7,920 bases of DNA from Deltaproteobacteria bacterium. GTDB taxonomy: Bacteria > Myxococcota_A > UBA9160 > SMWR01. Location of the stretch: assembly GCA_029261905.1 (NCBI GenBank), contig JAJDAM010000408.1, positions 1-7,920 of the forward strand, given 5' to 3'. Each line of letters begins with the position of its first letter. Positions within the stretch are counted from its first letter, which is position 1. A program made the translations under genes and the position numbers. The notes under the pieces are model-generated. The model searched no databases. It was not told where the DNA came from and saw only the letters and a program-made list of their open reading frames with translations. This document shows positions 1 to 6,356 of the stretch, piece by piece.

Positions 1-137
1 CCTCCACCGAAAGACTCTCTACTGTGTATACCGCATTGGAACTTCTGCCTTCAGGCGACCGCTCGGTTCGATCTTTCTCGCGCGCTTAGCCCATATGGGT
101 GAAACGTTGCAGACCTGCACCACGCTAGCCTGCAACT
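1..137 (+). other. Non-coding leader upstream of the response regulator
   Basis: No gene can be supported here. The open frames that cross this stretch are antisense or frame-shifted shadows of the response regulator. It must carry the promoter of the gene at 138, but I see no convincing -35/-10 pair. The one notable element is a 10-bp perfect palindrome at 90-99, listed separately. An in-frame TAG at 126-128 shows that the regulator cannot start further upstream. Confidence 0.6.
90..99. promoter_or_regulatory. Perfect 10-bp palindrome CCCATATGGG upstream of the response regulator
   Basis: CCCATATGGG reads the same on both strands and ends 38 bp before the GTG start at 138. Its place suits an operator, possibly for autoregulation by the NarL-type regulator, whose family binds short inverted heptamer-like sites. 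Symmetry does not extend beyond 10 bp, since the flanking G and T do not pair. A chance palindrome of this length is quite possible. Confidence 0.25.
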
Positions 138-845
138 GTGATTGCGGTCGAATCCAGCTCTGCGCCTCGCCTGCTCGTCGTCGAGGACGACTCGGAGACT
201 CGGGAGTACCTCGTCGAATGCCTCGACGACGGCGACCGGTATCACGTCGACAGCGCCGGCACGCTCGCGGACGCACTGCAGCACCTGCGTTCGGACGCGC
301 CGGATCTGGTACTGGTGGATCTCGGACTCCCGGATGGAAACGGCATCGATCTGATTCGATACGCGCGCCGGGTGCTGCCGAGGCTTCAAGTCCTGGTGAT
401 CAGTGCATTTGGCGACGAGCGCAGCCTGATCGGCGCACTCGAAGCCGGCGCACGCGGTTACCTGCTGAAGTCGGAGACGCCTGCGGACATTCGTCTGGCG
501 GTCGATCAGATACGTGACGGAGGAGCACCGATCAGCCCGGGAATCGCCAGCCACCTGCTCGAGCGGTTCGCTCCGAAGCACCCGGTAGAGACCGCCAACG
601 ACCCTGCCGACTGCACCACCAAGCGACGAGAGATCGAACTCACGGATCGGGAACTCGAAGTTCTGGAGCTCGTCGTCCGAGGCCTATCCCACCAGGAATC
701 AGCCGACGTACTTCACATCCGACGGGATACGGTGGCGGCTCATGTCAAGAGCATCTACCGGAAGCTCGAGGTCCACTCGCGCGGCGAAGCGACGTTCCAG
801 GCGATTCGCAAGGGCATCATCCAGGTCGACAAAGAGGACTCCTGA
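138..845 (+). CDS. NarL/FixJ (LuxR-type) response regulator
   Basis: A 235-residue two-component response regulator that should be phosphorylated by a sensor kinase and then bind DNA. The receiver domain covers about residues 11-125. The acidic pair E16-D17-D18 lies after the first beta strand, D61 in VLVDLGLPDGNG is the phosphoacceptor, S89 is the switch Ser/Thr and K111 is the conserved lysine. A linker of about 35 residues leads to a C-terminal LuxR-type helix-turn-helix at about 165-228, with the family signature LTDRELEVLELVVRGLSH and the recognition region DTVAAHVKSIYRKLEV. Order and length are typical of the NarL family. The start is GTG at 138; an in-frame TAG at 126-128 excludes anything earlier, and there is no clear Shine-Dalgarno sequence. 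It converges on a HisKA_3 sensor kinase whose stop lies 22 bp away. HisKA_3 kinases normally pair with NarL-type regulators, so that kinase is the probable partner. The target genes are unknown. Confidence 0.93.
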   Translation: MIAVESSSAPRLLVVEDDSETREYLVECLDDGDRYHVDSAGTLADALQHLRSDAPDLVLVDLGLPDGNGIDLIRYARRVLPRLQVLVISAFGDERSLIGALEAGARGYLLKSETPADIRLAVDQIRDGGAPISPGIASHLLERFAPKHPVETANDPADCTTKRREIELTDRELEVLELVVRGLSHQESADVLHIRRDTVAAHVKSIYRKLEVHSRGEATFQAIRKGIIQVDKEDS

Positions 846-867
846 TCCGCTGGCGTCATCCAGGGTG

Positions 868-2427
868 TCATCCAGAGCGATGGCGGGGCAAGCGCAGCAC
901 CACGCAGGTACCCGCATCGTTCGACTCGATTTCCAGTTCGGCATCCAGCTCGTCAGCACGGGTCTTCATGTTCGCCATTCCGTGCCCCTGATCGGGCCCC
1001 CCACTCGCGAACCCCGATCCGTCGTCGAAAATTGCCATCCGAATCCGGTCCGGTCGATCCCGATCCGGCCCGAGGTACATCGAAATTTCACGGGCACCTC
1101 CGTGACGAACGGCATTCGTGATGGCCTCCTGGATGATTCGGACGAGGTGTAGCCGCTGTTCCGGCGTCAACTCAGCCATCTCGGCGATCTCGTTCACCTC
1201 TGCAACGTTCCAATCGAGGCGTGCGCCAGCGCGTTTCAACTGCGGCTCGAGTCGCACGCGTAGCCGGCCTAGATCGCTCCACACATCCCGAGTGCTGGAA
1301 TCGAGCGAGTCGATCGAAATCCGCATATCGTCGAGCGCGTGCCGCAAAGAAACAGCGAGTTCGGCGCGACTGGCGTTTCCGCGCTCCAACATGGCGAGCG
1401 TCCTGATCAACTGCCCGCCAACGCCATCGTGCATCTCTCGCGTGAACCTCTCGCGTTCGCGCAGGATGGATTGTTCTCGCTCGGCTTCGAGGCGCCCCGT
1501 CAACTGTTCGCGATACAGTGCCTCTGCGCGGTCGCGCTGAGAGACCGCCGCCGCAAAGATCAGAGGGATGGTGCCCATGATGACCCCGTAGCCCCAGAGT
1601 AGGAGCATGGTTTCCTGCCCATCGTCAACGACGAGGGGGCCGACACCTCTTGCGGTCCCCAACCTCGCAGCCGCGAGGAACAGGAGAGTGATCGTCACTG
1701 CGCCTCTGCTCCCGAGCCGTGTCCCGGCCCATACGATCAACGGCAGCGGACTGATGAACGCAAGCAACGCGACAGAGCCGTCCAGCAAACCGGAGAAAAT
1801 GAGCGCCACCGTTCCGACGCATATCAGCGTCACCACCCAGTACTCTGCGCGACGAAACAGCGCCATCCAGGCGCTGCGGCCCCGGCCGATGAGCAACAAT
1901 GAGGGCCCCACGACGAGAGCACCTCCGACGTCTCCGAGCCACCATTGGACCCAAAGGAACCCCGTCTGTCCTTCGGGGATCGTCCCGGCGAACCAGAGAG
2001 TCCCGATTCCAACCGTCGCACTCACGAGCGTGCATCCCAACGCTCCGATGAGCATGTACGCGACCACGTCCTGCACGCGATCGATTTCGGGCCGGAAGTG
2101 GATCCGGAGCAGCAACGTTGCCCCGATCCACGCTTCCAGTGTGTTTCCGACACCGATACCCAACGTCGTCAGCCAGGGAGTCGCGTTCCAAACGCTGACC
2201 GCGACCAAGCCGAAAAATACTCCGGGCCAGAGGTTCGTTCCGAACAGGATCAGCGCAGCCAACGCCAATCCCGTGGGCGCCCAGATGAGCGTGATGTTGT
2301 CGTGATGTTCCGCCAGGCCCAGCTCGGCTCGAGCGAGAACGACGTAGAGGGCGGCCAGCAAACACAGCGCGGCACAATAAGACGCGGTGCTCGTGAAGCG
2401 GCGTTCGAGTGGACGCGTCGTCGGCAC
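868..2427 (-). CDS. MASE1-domain sensor histidine kinase (NarL-partner, HisKA_3 type)
   Basis: A 519-residue membrane sensor kinase. Residues about 15-295 form a polytopic MASE1-like domain of roughly eight or more hydrophobic segments. It carries the family's early signature ITLIWAPTGLALAALILFG at 45-63, followed by a WPGVF segment. A short charged helix at about 297-327, probably a coiled coil, leads to a HisKA_3 dimerisation/phosphoacceptor helix (RERFTREMHDGVGGQL) with H333 as the predicted phosphorylated histidine. The HATPase_c domain covers about 425-515: N box with N438, G1 box DDGSGF at 468-473 and G2 box GHGMANM at 481-487. No PAS or GAF domain is seen, so the signal is presumably sensed by the membrane domain; the MASE1 ligand is not known. 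The start is GTG at 2427, the first usable start after an in-frame stop, without a visible Shine-Dalgarno. It lies tail to tail with the response regulator, its likely partner. Confidence 0.93.
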   Translation of the reverse strand: MPTTRPLERRFTSTASYCAALCLLAALYVVLARAELGLAEHHDNITLIWAPTGLALAALILFGTNLWPGVFFGLVAVSVWNATPWLTTLGIGVGNTLEAWIGATLLLRIHFRPEIDRVQDVVAYMLIGALGCTLVSATVGIGTLWFAGTIPEGQTGFLWVQWWLGDVGGALVVGPSLLLIGRGRSAWMALFRRAEYWVVTLICVGTVALIFSGLLDGSVALLAFISPLPLIVWAGTRLGSRGAVTITLLFLAAARLGTARGVGPLVVDDGQETMLLLWGYGVIMGTIPLIFAAAVSQRDRAEALYREQLTGRLEAEREQSILRERERFTREMHDGVGGQLIRTLAMLERGNASRAELAVSLRHALDDMRISIDSLDSSTRDVWSDLGRLRVRLEPQLKRAGARLDWNVAEVNEIAEMAELTPEQRLHLVRIIQEAITNAVRHGGAREISMYLGPDRDRPDRIRMAIFDDGSGFASGGPDQGHGMANMKTRADELDAELEIESNDAGTCVVLRLPRHRSG

Positions 2428-2662
2428 GCAGCGAAGTGTACTACGGACGCTTTCGATGTCACCGAGGCGTCGTCGTTGAATAGTCGGAATCGCCGAGGCC
2501 CGATTCCTTTGAGCACATCACCAAAATAACTAGAGGGCGGCCAAGCTCTCCAGACGATGTTCGCAGCCCACTGCAAACCGACGCCGAGTGCCGCGAGCCG
2601 CCAGCGTTGGCGGAATTATTGGAGGATCGGGAGGAACCACCGTGGTCATGTTTCTAGGCAAA
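2428..2662 (-). other. Intergenic region between glucokinase and sensor kinase
   Basis: These 235 bp separate the stop of the glucokinase from the start of the kinase, both on the minus strand. I see no gene. The length suggests the kinase has its own promoter rather than lying in an operon with the glucokinase, but I find no convincing promoter boxes on the minus strand. It contains one short perfect hairpin at 2598-2613. Confidence 0.5.
2598..2613 (-). terminator. Short GC-rich hairpin downstream of the glucokinase
   Basis: CCGCCA and TGGCGG form a perfect 6-bp stem around a GCGT loop, about 50 nt past the glucokinase stop. On the minus strand it is not followed by a run of T, so it is not a canonical intrinsic terminator. 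It could stabilise the transcript end or be chance. Confidence 0.25.
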
Positions 2663-3676
2663 TCAACTCGACGCCTGAAATCTCGCAAGACCATAGTGGG
2701 CCGCCCCGAGTAGAGGCAGTTTCGGATCGAGCGCGACATGGACCGGGATTCGCTCCATGAGTGCGGAAAAACGCCCTTTGTCGGCAAACGCGCGCATGAA
2801 ATCGCTGCGCGACAGAGCCGGCAGAATCTGCGGTGCGATCCCACCGCACAGGTAGACACCCCCCGTGGTCAAGCCTGTCAGTGCCAGGTCGCCGGCGGCC
2901 GCAGCGTAGATCGACACGAACAGACGGAGCGCATCGACGCAGCATCCGTCTTCCGAAGCCAGCGCCAGCTGTGCGATCACCACACTCGGATCTTCGTTCG
3001 ACATCCGCTCCGCGATCCTGGAGGGCTGTTCCTCGTGGCTGCGTTGGCGCACGAAGTGATAGAGGTTCTGCAGCCCCGGTCCCGACAACAACCGCTCGTT
3101 GCTGATGTGGTTGCCCAACCGCGCGCGCAAGAATCGCAAGAGCTCGACCTGCTCTTCATCGGCCGGGGCAAAACCTGCATGGCCACCCTCCGACGCGACC
3201 GCGTGATACCGACTCCCCTCCCAGATCAGCAGTGCTTCACCGAGTCCCGTGCCGGCCGCAATCACCGCGATGTTTCCGTTGCCGTCTTCGACACCCGAAT
3301 TCAGCGTCGCTCGGTCCTCGGGGGACAGCACGAGCACCCCGTACGCGCACGCCTCCAGGTCGTTGAGCAGCACCGCGCAGCGAACGTCGAGCACGTCAGC
3401 CAGGCGCTCCTGTGAAACCACCCACGGGAGATTCGTGACTTTCGATTGCCCGTCGATCACGACTCCGGCAACGCCGATGCACGCGGCATCGATCGACAGT
3501 CCCGGATGATCATCGCCAAACAACTGCAGAATCGCGTCGAGCGAATCGTGTTCGCCACTTGCAAACGTCGATTCCGCAACGAGCTGCAGCCCGGAATCAC
3601 GCGATTCGAATACGGCGATCGCGGTCTTGGTACCCCCGATATCGCCAACGAGGATCGTCGCCCCCGCGGCAATCAT
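2663..3676 (-). CDS. glk: Glucokinase, Glk family (PF02685 type)
   Basis: Phosphorylates glucose to glucose 6-phosphate with ATP in the cytoplasm. From the ATG at 3676 the protein has 337 residues, close to the usual length of bacterial Glk (about 320). Visible motifs, in order: phosphate-1 loop VGDIGGTKT near residue 14; catalytic LLNDLEA with D106; phosphate-2 motif AAGTGLGEA at 140-148; glucose-binding SEGGHAGFAP with E163 and H166; ISNERLLSGPGLQNLY with E194; adenosine motif GGVYLCGGI near 276; and the Glk-type end DPKLPLLGAAHYGL. The last two motifs place it in Glk rather than ROK, although the first loop reads GGTK, as often in ROK proteins, where E. coli Glk has GGTN. The frame stays open to a GTG at 3712, which would add 12 arginine-rich residues. 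I prefer the ATG because the family begins just before the phosphate loop; neither start has a good Shine-Dalgarno. Confidence 0.9.
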   Translation of the reverse strand: MIAAGATILVGDIGGTKTAIAVFESRDSGLQLVAESTFASGEHDSLDAILQLFGDDHPGLSIDAACIGVAGVVIDGQSKVTNLPWVVSQERLADVLDVRCAVLLNDLEACAYGVLVLSPEDRATLNSGVEDGNGNIAVIAAGTGLGEALLIWEGSRYHAVASEGGHAGFAPADEEQVELLRFLRARLGNHISNERLLSGPGLQNLYHFVRQRSHEEQPSRIAERMSNEDPSVVIAQLALASEDGCCVDALRLFVSIYAAAAGDLALTGLTTGGVYLCGGIAPQILPALSRSDFMRAFADKGRFSALMERIPVHVALDPKLPLLGAAHYGLARFQASS

Positions 3677-4118
3677 GCGAGCCAGCCGCACCGAGCGGAG
3701 CGGCTTTTGCACGATCGATCCGTGCCGCGATCGCGCTGCACTGTTCGCATGGTGAGGTGCGGGCTCATCGTGTTTTCTCGGAGGGGCCGTGCGACACGTT
3801 CGGTGGCAGCGGGCTGGTTAAATGACGATCGGTGGCGATCGGCATGGTAGGCCGTCGATCCGAGAGTGCCGCTGCCCAGCGCGCAAACTCGGCACGACGA
3901 AGGCCGGCGACACGCAGCCTGCGGATCGAGTTGTGAGGTCTGGCCCATCTCGGATCGCGTGATGGTATGGTGCACCCGATTCACAACAGGGACACGGGGA
4001 CGACGTGAGGGGAGCCAGCAAGCGAATGGGCGAATGGGCGAATGGGCGAATGGAGCGGAACCTGGAATCGCACCAGAAGCCTGATGGTTCAGTATCCGAT
4101 CCGGAGTAAGAAGGAATA
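3677..4118. other. Divergent intergenic region between glucokinase and hydrolase
   Basis: About 440 bp (400 bp if the glucokinase starts at 3712) between divergently transcribed genes, which should hold both promoters. Open frames here on either strand have no recognisable protein features and low-complexity Ser/Arg/Pro-rich translations, so I call no gene. The only structured element is the 8-bp tandem repeat at 4022-4053. Promoter boxes on either strand are not convincing. Confidence 0.55.
4022..4053. repeat. Tandem repeat, four perfect copies of GCGAATGG
   Basis: Four exact, uninterrupted copies of the 8-bp unit GCGAATGG, at 4022, 4030, 4038 and 4046. The array lies 65 bp before the hydrolase start and is probably in its promoter or 5' leader. 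The unit is not a multiple of three, which argues against coding. Perfect short arrays of this kind are prone to slippage and can vary in copy number between strains. Confidence 0.85.
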
Positions 4119-5093
4119 ATGAGCAGCCGCGCATTCGATCCCGAGTTCGAACCGCTGATCCCGATGCTTCCATCGATCAGCGATCTATCCAGCCTCGATA
4201 GCATTCGCGAAATGCGCGCCAACACGGCGGCGCTGACTGTCCCGGCACCGGATCGCGATGACGTCATCAACGAGGACCGAATGATTCCGGGGCCGGCCGG
4301 CGCACCGGATGTGCCGATCCGGATCTATCGCCCAAAGCGCGACTCCAACGCGATTCGACCAGCCGTCATCGAGATCCACGGTGGCGGTTTCGTGATTGGC
4401 AGTATCGAGATGATGGATGCCTGGTGTCAGCGGGTCGCCGCCGAGATCGATGCCATCGTCGTTTCGGTCGAGTACCGGCTCGCCCCCGAAGCCCCCTACC
4501 CCGCCGGTCTCGAAGATTGTTATGCCGCACTGTCGTATACCGCCGGCAACGCCGAGCAACTGGAGATCGATCCGACACGAATCGCCATCGCAGGCCAGAG
4601 TGCTGGCGGCGGCCTCGCCGCGGCGACCGCACTGCTTGCCCGCGAACGCGGTGGTCCCGCGTTGTGCTTTCAGCTACTCGAGATCCCTGAACTCGACGAC
4701 CGCCTCGACACGCCATCGATGCTGGCATTCGACGACACACCGCTCTGGAACCGGCCCAATGCCGTGTGGAGCTGGCGGCACTACCTCGGGCCCGATCACG
4801 ATGGTGATGTTTCACAGTTCGCGGCTCCGGCCCGTGCCACGAACCTCGCGAATCTACCCGCCGCCTACATCTCGACGATGGAATTCGACCCGCTTCGCGA
4901 TGAAGGGATCCTCTACGGGCTGCGGCTGCTCCAAGCCGGGGTATCAGTCGAGTTGCACTCCTACCCGGGTACATTCCATGGCTCGGCGTTGCTCGCTACG
5001 GCGTCGGTTTCGAAGCGCGGCGCGGACGAGGCGCTCCACGTTCTGGCCCGGCGGCTCGCAGCCGCGCCACGCGGAGTCATTTCCAGCGATTGA
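4119..5093 (+). CDS. Alpha/beta hydrolase, hormone-sensitive-lipase (HSL) family esterase
   Basis: A 324-residue serine esterase/lipase expected to hydrolyse short-chain or bulky carboxylic esters. The oxyanion-hole motif HGGG is at 87-90 in IEIHGGGFVIGS, followed by YRLAPEAPYPAGLED at 119-133. The nucleophile elbow GQSAG is at 159-163 with S161. The other triad members are D257 in EFDPLRDEG and H287 in GTFHGSA. This order, the HGGG and the YRLAPE signature define the HSL (family IV) group. No signal peptide is seen, so it is probably cytoplasmic. The start is ATG at 4119: an in-frame TAA at 4107-4109 excludes an earlier one, and an AGAAGGA Shine-Dalgarno precedes it at 4109-4115. It stands alone, divergent from the glucokinase and 102 bp before the PilZ gene. 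The substrate cannot be told; nearby acyl-CoA genes make a lipid or steroid ester possible, but this is only inference. Confidence 0.93.
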   Translation: MSSRAFDPEFEPLIPMLPSISDLSSLDSIREMRANTAALTVPAPDRDDVINEDRMIPGPAGAPDVPIRIYRPKRDSNAIRPAVIEIHGGGFVIGSIEMMDAWCQRVAAEIDAIVVSVEYRLAPEAPYPAGLEDCYAALSYTAGNAEQLEIDPTRIAIAGQSAGGGLAAATALLARERGGPALCFQLLEIPELDDRLDTPSMLAFDDTPLWNRPNAVWSWRHYLGPDHDGDVSQFAAPARATNLANLPAAYISTMEFDPLRDEGILYGLRLLQAGVSVELHSYPGTFHGSALLATASVSKRGADEALHVLARRLAAAPRGVISSD

Positions 5094-5195
5094 AACATCC
5101 CTGCGGCCCGGCCATCTCGGGCGCCGCGCGAATGTTTCAGTTTCTGCACAATCAGGCGCATCAAGGCGATCGACCCATTCGCCGATAATCACGGC

Positions 5196-5525
5196 GTGGG
5201 TTCGAACAAACGACAGTTTCGGCGCGAGAAGAGACGGATGGCGTGCGAGTTCACGCTCGACGGTCGCGCCTGCAACGGAATCGTCGTCGACCTGTCCGCG
5301 CGCGGATTGTTCGTCTTGACCACCAAGCAGCCAGCGCCCGGATCCGATGTCGAGATTCGCATCCGCGAGACTTCCACTGGCGAGATCGCGTTGCGCTGTC
5401 GCGTCGCGCGACTTCGGCGCAGTCACGGCTCGGCGACCTCGGTAATCCCAGCGGGTTTCGGCGCCGAGATCGACTACGCGCCCCCGAACTTCTACGACCT
5501 GCTGATCGAAATCGGCCTCGGATAG
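5196..5525 (+). CDS. Small PilZ-domain protein (predicted c-di-GMP receptor)
   Basis: A 109-residue protein that is a single PilZ domain. It shows the two parts of the c-di-GMP binding signature at the usual spacing: an arginine-rich RRxxR-type motif (R9, R10 and R13 in RQFRREKRR) and DLSARG at 32-37, matching (D/N)xSxxG. Beta-rich segments follow (GLFVLTT, DVEIRIRE, IALRCRVARL), and GFGAEIDY near 87-94 fits the end of the barrel. Stand-alone PilZ proteins pass c-di-GMP levels on to a partner, often in motility or surface polysaccharide control. I chose the GTG at 5196 because a later ATG (5238) would remove the arginine motif. No clear Shine-Dalgarno is present and the frame is open further upstream, so the start is uncertain. 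It converges on the FHA gene. Confidence 0.85.
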   Translation: MGSNKRQFRREKRRMACEFTLDGRACNGIVVDLSARGLFVLTTKQPAPGSDVEIRIRETSTGEIALRCRVARLRRSHGSATSVIPAGFGAEIDYAPPNFYDLLIEIGLG

Positions 5526-5530
5526 CGAAC

Positions 5531-5544
5531 CGCCCGACCGGGCG
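5531..5544. terminator. Candidate GC hairpin between convergent PilZ and FHA genes
   Basis: CGCCC and GGGCG pair around a GACC loop, 6 nt past the PilZ stop, in the 54-bp space between two convergent genes. A second small hairpin, CCGC-TTC-GCGG, lies at 5568-5578 just before the FHA stop. Position suits a shared two-way terminator, but neither has a T run, so this is weak. Confidence 0.3.
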
Positions 5545-5579
5545 TACTGACCCGATCCGGTGGCAAGCCGCTTCGCGGT

Positions 5580-6134
5580 CTAGTTGTCGAATTGCAGCGC
5601 GAATTCGCGCAGCGCATCGGTCTCGAGGAAGGTGAGCTCCATCAGGCCCAGTCGAAGATTGTCCCCGGATTTGAGATCGATCGGAGAACCGGCTCCCTGG
5701 GTTGGAACCGAGGTCCCGTTGACCGTCGTACCGTTGGTGGAGCCAGCGTCGAGAACCTGGTAGCCGTTTTCACCTCGCTTGAAATACGCGTGAAATCTCG
5801 AGATGCTGATGTCGGGGATCGTCACATCGTTGTTGGATGTGCGGCCCACGGTAATCAGGTGGGTGTGCGAGCTCTCGGCGGCTCGAATCGGGAACACCAG
5901 CACGCTGACTCCAGCCGTCCGCTCGGCGGCCTCTTCCGGCTCATCGAGCAGGATCATCTCGGTGGATGTACTGCCCGCATCGAGCTTGAACCCAGTCGCC
6001 GTCAACAACAGGAAGCCACCGCCATGCCGGTCTTCGAATGAATCGGACGATAGGTCGCGCGCATCGTCGAGATAGCCTTCGATTTCGAGGCCCGATCCTT
6101 TAGGCCCCGCCAGACTTGCAGATTGTGTGCTCAC
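5580..6134 (-). CDS. FHA-domain protein
   Basis: A 184-residue protein with a C-terminal forkhead-associated domain, a module that binds phosphothreonine peptides. The FHA domain covers about 76-170: GR at 97-98 (HLITVGRTSNNDVTI), the SxxH core S112-R-F-H115, and the STNG loop at 132-135 followed by TTVNG. These are the residues that contact the phosphothreonine and peptide. Residues 1-75 show no known domain; they are acidic and polar (DDARDLSSDSFEDR) and may be disordered. No membrane segment or signal peptide is seen. The open frame continues to 6692, but that part is antisense to the OB-fold gene. The GTG at 6134 is the true start because AGGAGG lies 5 nt before it. No kinase gene is nearby, so the partner is unknown. 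It converges on the PilZ gene, and its upstream region is shared with the DUF35/thiolase operon. Confidence 0.88.
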   Translation of the reverse strand: MSTQSASLAGPKGSGLEIEGYLDDARDLSSDSFEDRHGGGFLLLTATGFKLDAGSTSTEMILLDEPEEAAERTAGVSVLVFPIRAAESSHTHLITVGRTSNNDVTIPDISISRFHAYFKRGENGYQVLDAGSTNGTTVNGTSVPTQGAGSPIDLKSGDNLRLGLMELTFLETDALREFALQFDN

Positions 6135-6139
6135 ATCGA

Positions 6140-6145
6140 CCTCCT
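6140..6145 (-). promoter_or_regulatory. Shine-Dalgarno AGGAGG of the FHA gene
   Basis: On the minus strand a perfect AGGAGG is followed by 5 nt and GTG at 6134. This fixes the FHA start and rules out the 186-codon longer frame. Confidence 0.85.
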
Positions 6146-6203
6146 GCGCTTGCGATCCATCCCCAGCCGGTCGGCACAAGTCCTGGCAGGCTTGAGGACA
6201 ACG

Positions 6204-6258
6204 CCGGTACCTTACCGGTACTCTGCCGGTACTCTGCCGGCACTCTGCCGGTCCATTG
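6204..6258. repeat. Five 11-bp tandem repeats, consensus CCGGTACTCTG
   Basis: Units begin at exactly 11-bp intervals: 6204 CCGGTACCTTA, 6215 and 6226 CCGGTACTCTG, 6237 CCGGCACTCTG and 6248 CCGGTCCATTG. The two central units are identical, and the outer ones diverge at their right ends. The array lies in the divergent region between the FHA gene and the DUF35/thiolase operon, 40 bp before the KstR-like inverted repeat. The 11-bp period is near one helical turn, so each unit presents the same DNA face. This could serve cooperative protein binding, or the array may just be a decaying slippage repeat. Confidence 0.85.
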
Positions 6259-6298
6259 CGCCCGTAGGCCACGACCGCCGAATCGGGTTTCGCTGAAA

Positions 6299-6312
6299 TA
6301 GAACGTGTTCTA
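6299..6312. promoter_or_regulatory. KstR-like operator, inverted repeat TAGAAC-GT-GTTCTA
   Basis: TAGAAC and GTTCTA are perfect inverted 6-bp arms around a 2-bp centre, 44 bp before the ATG of the first operon gene. The site fits every fixed position of TnnAACnnGTTnnA, the operator pattern of KstR, the TetR-family repressor of cholesterol degradation in mycobacteria and rhodococci. The genes that follow are of a type KstR controls in those bacteria. No regulator gene is in the window, so the binding protein is inferred. A different TetR-type repressor of acyl-CoA genes could use a similar site. Confidence 0.65.
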
Positions 6313-6356
6313 GGATCGGCCCGCGACAGACTGCCTTCATCAGACCGGAGACCCCC

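Noticed and set aside
51..581. 176-codon minus-strand frame at the left end
   Set aside because: It is antisense to the receiver domain of the response regulator and shows no recognisable protein features.
1607..2305. 232-codon plus-strand frame opposite the sensor kinase
   Set aside because: It has a low-complexity Pro/Ser/Thr/Asn-rich translation without motifs and lies fully opposite the membrane domain of a well-supported kinase gene.
3926..3971. TTGTGA and TATGGT as a sigma-70 promoter for the esterase
   Set aside because: The boxes are 28 bp apart, too far for a normal promoter.
3986..4005. GGGACACGGGGAC stretch resembling a REP or short dispersed repeat
   Set aside because: Only one copy in the window and no hairpin or partner transposase gene, so nothing supports a repeat element.
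3673..4270. Minus-strand frames of 150-166 codons across the divergent intergenic region
   Set aside because: Low-complexity Arg/Ser/Pro-rich translations, overlapping the esterase or glucokinase starts and crossing the 8-bp repeat, whose unit would shift the frame; no motifs.
5105..5122. GCCCG...CGGGC hairpin after the esterase as an intrinsic terminator
   Set aside because: Short stem with a 7-nt loop and no T run after it, within a sequence where such GC stems are frequent by chance.
4417..5319. 300-codon plus-strand frame overlapping the esterase
   Set aside because: It is a +1 shadow of the esterase with Ser/Arg/Pro-rich composition typical of shifted GC-rich codons.
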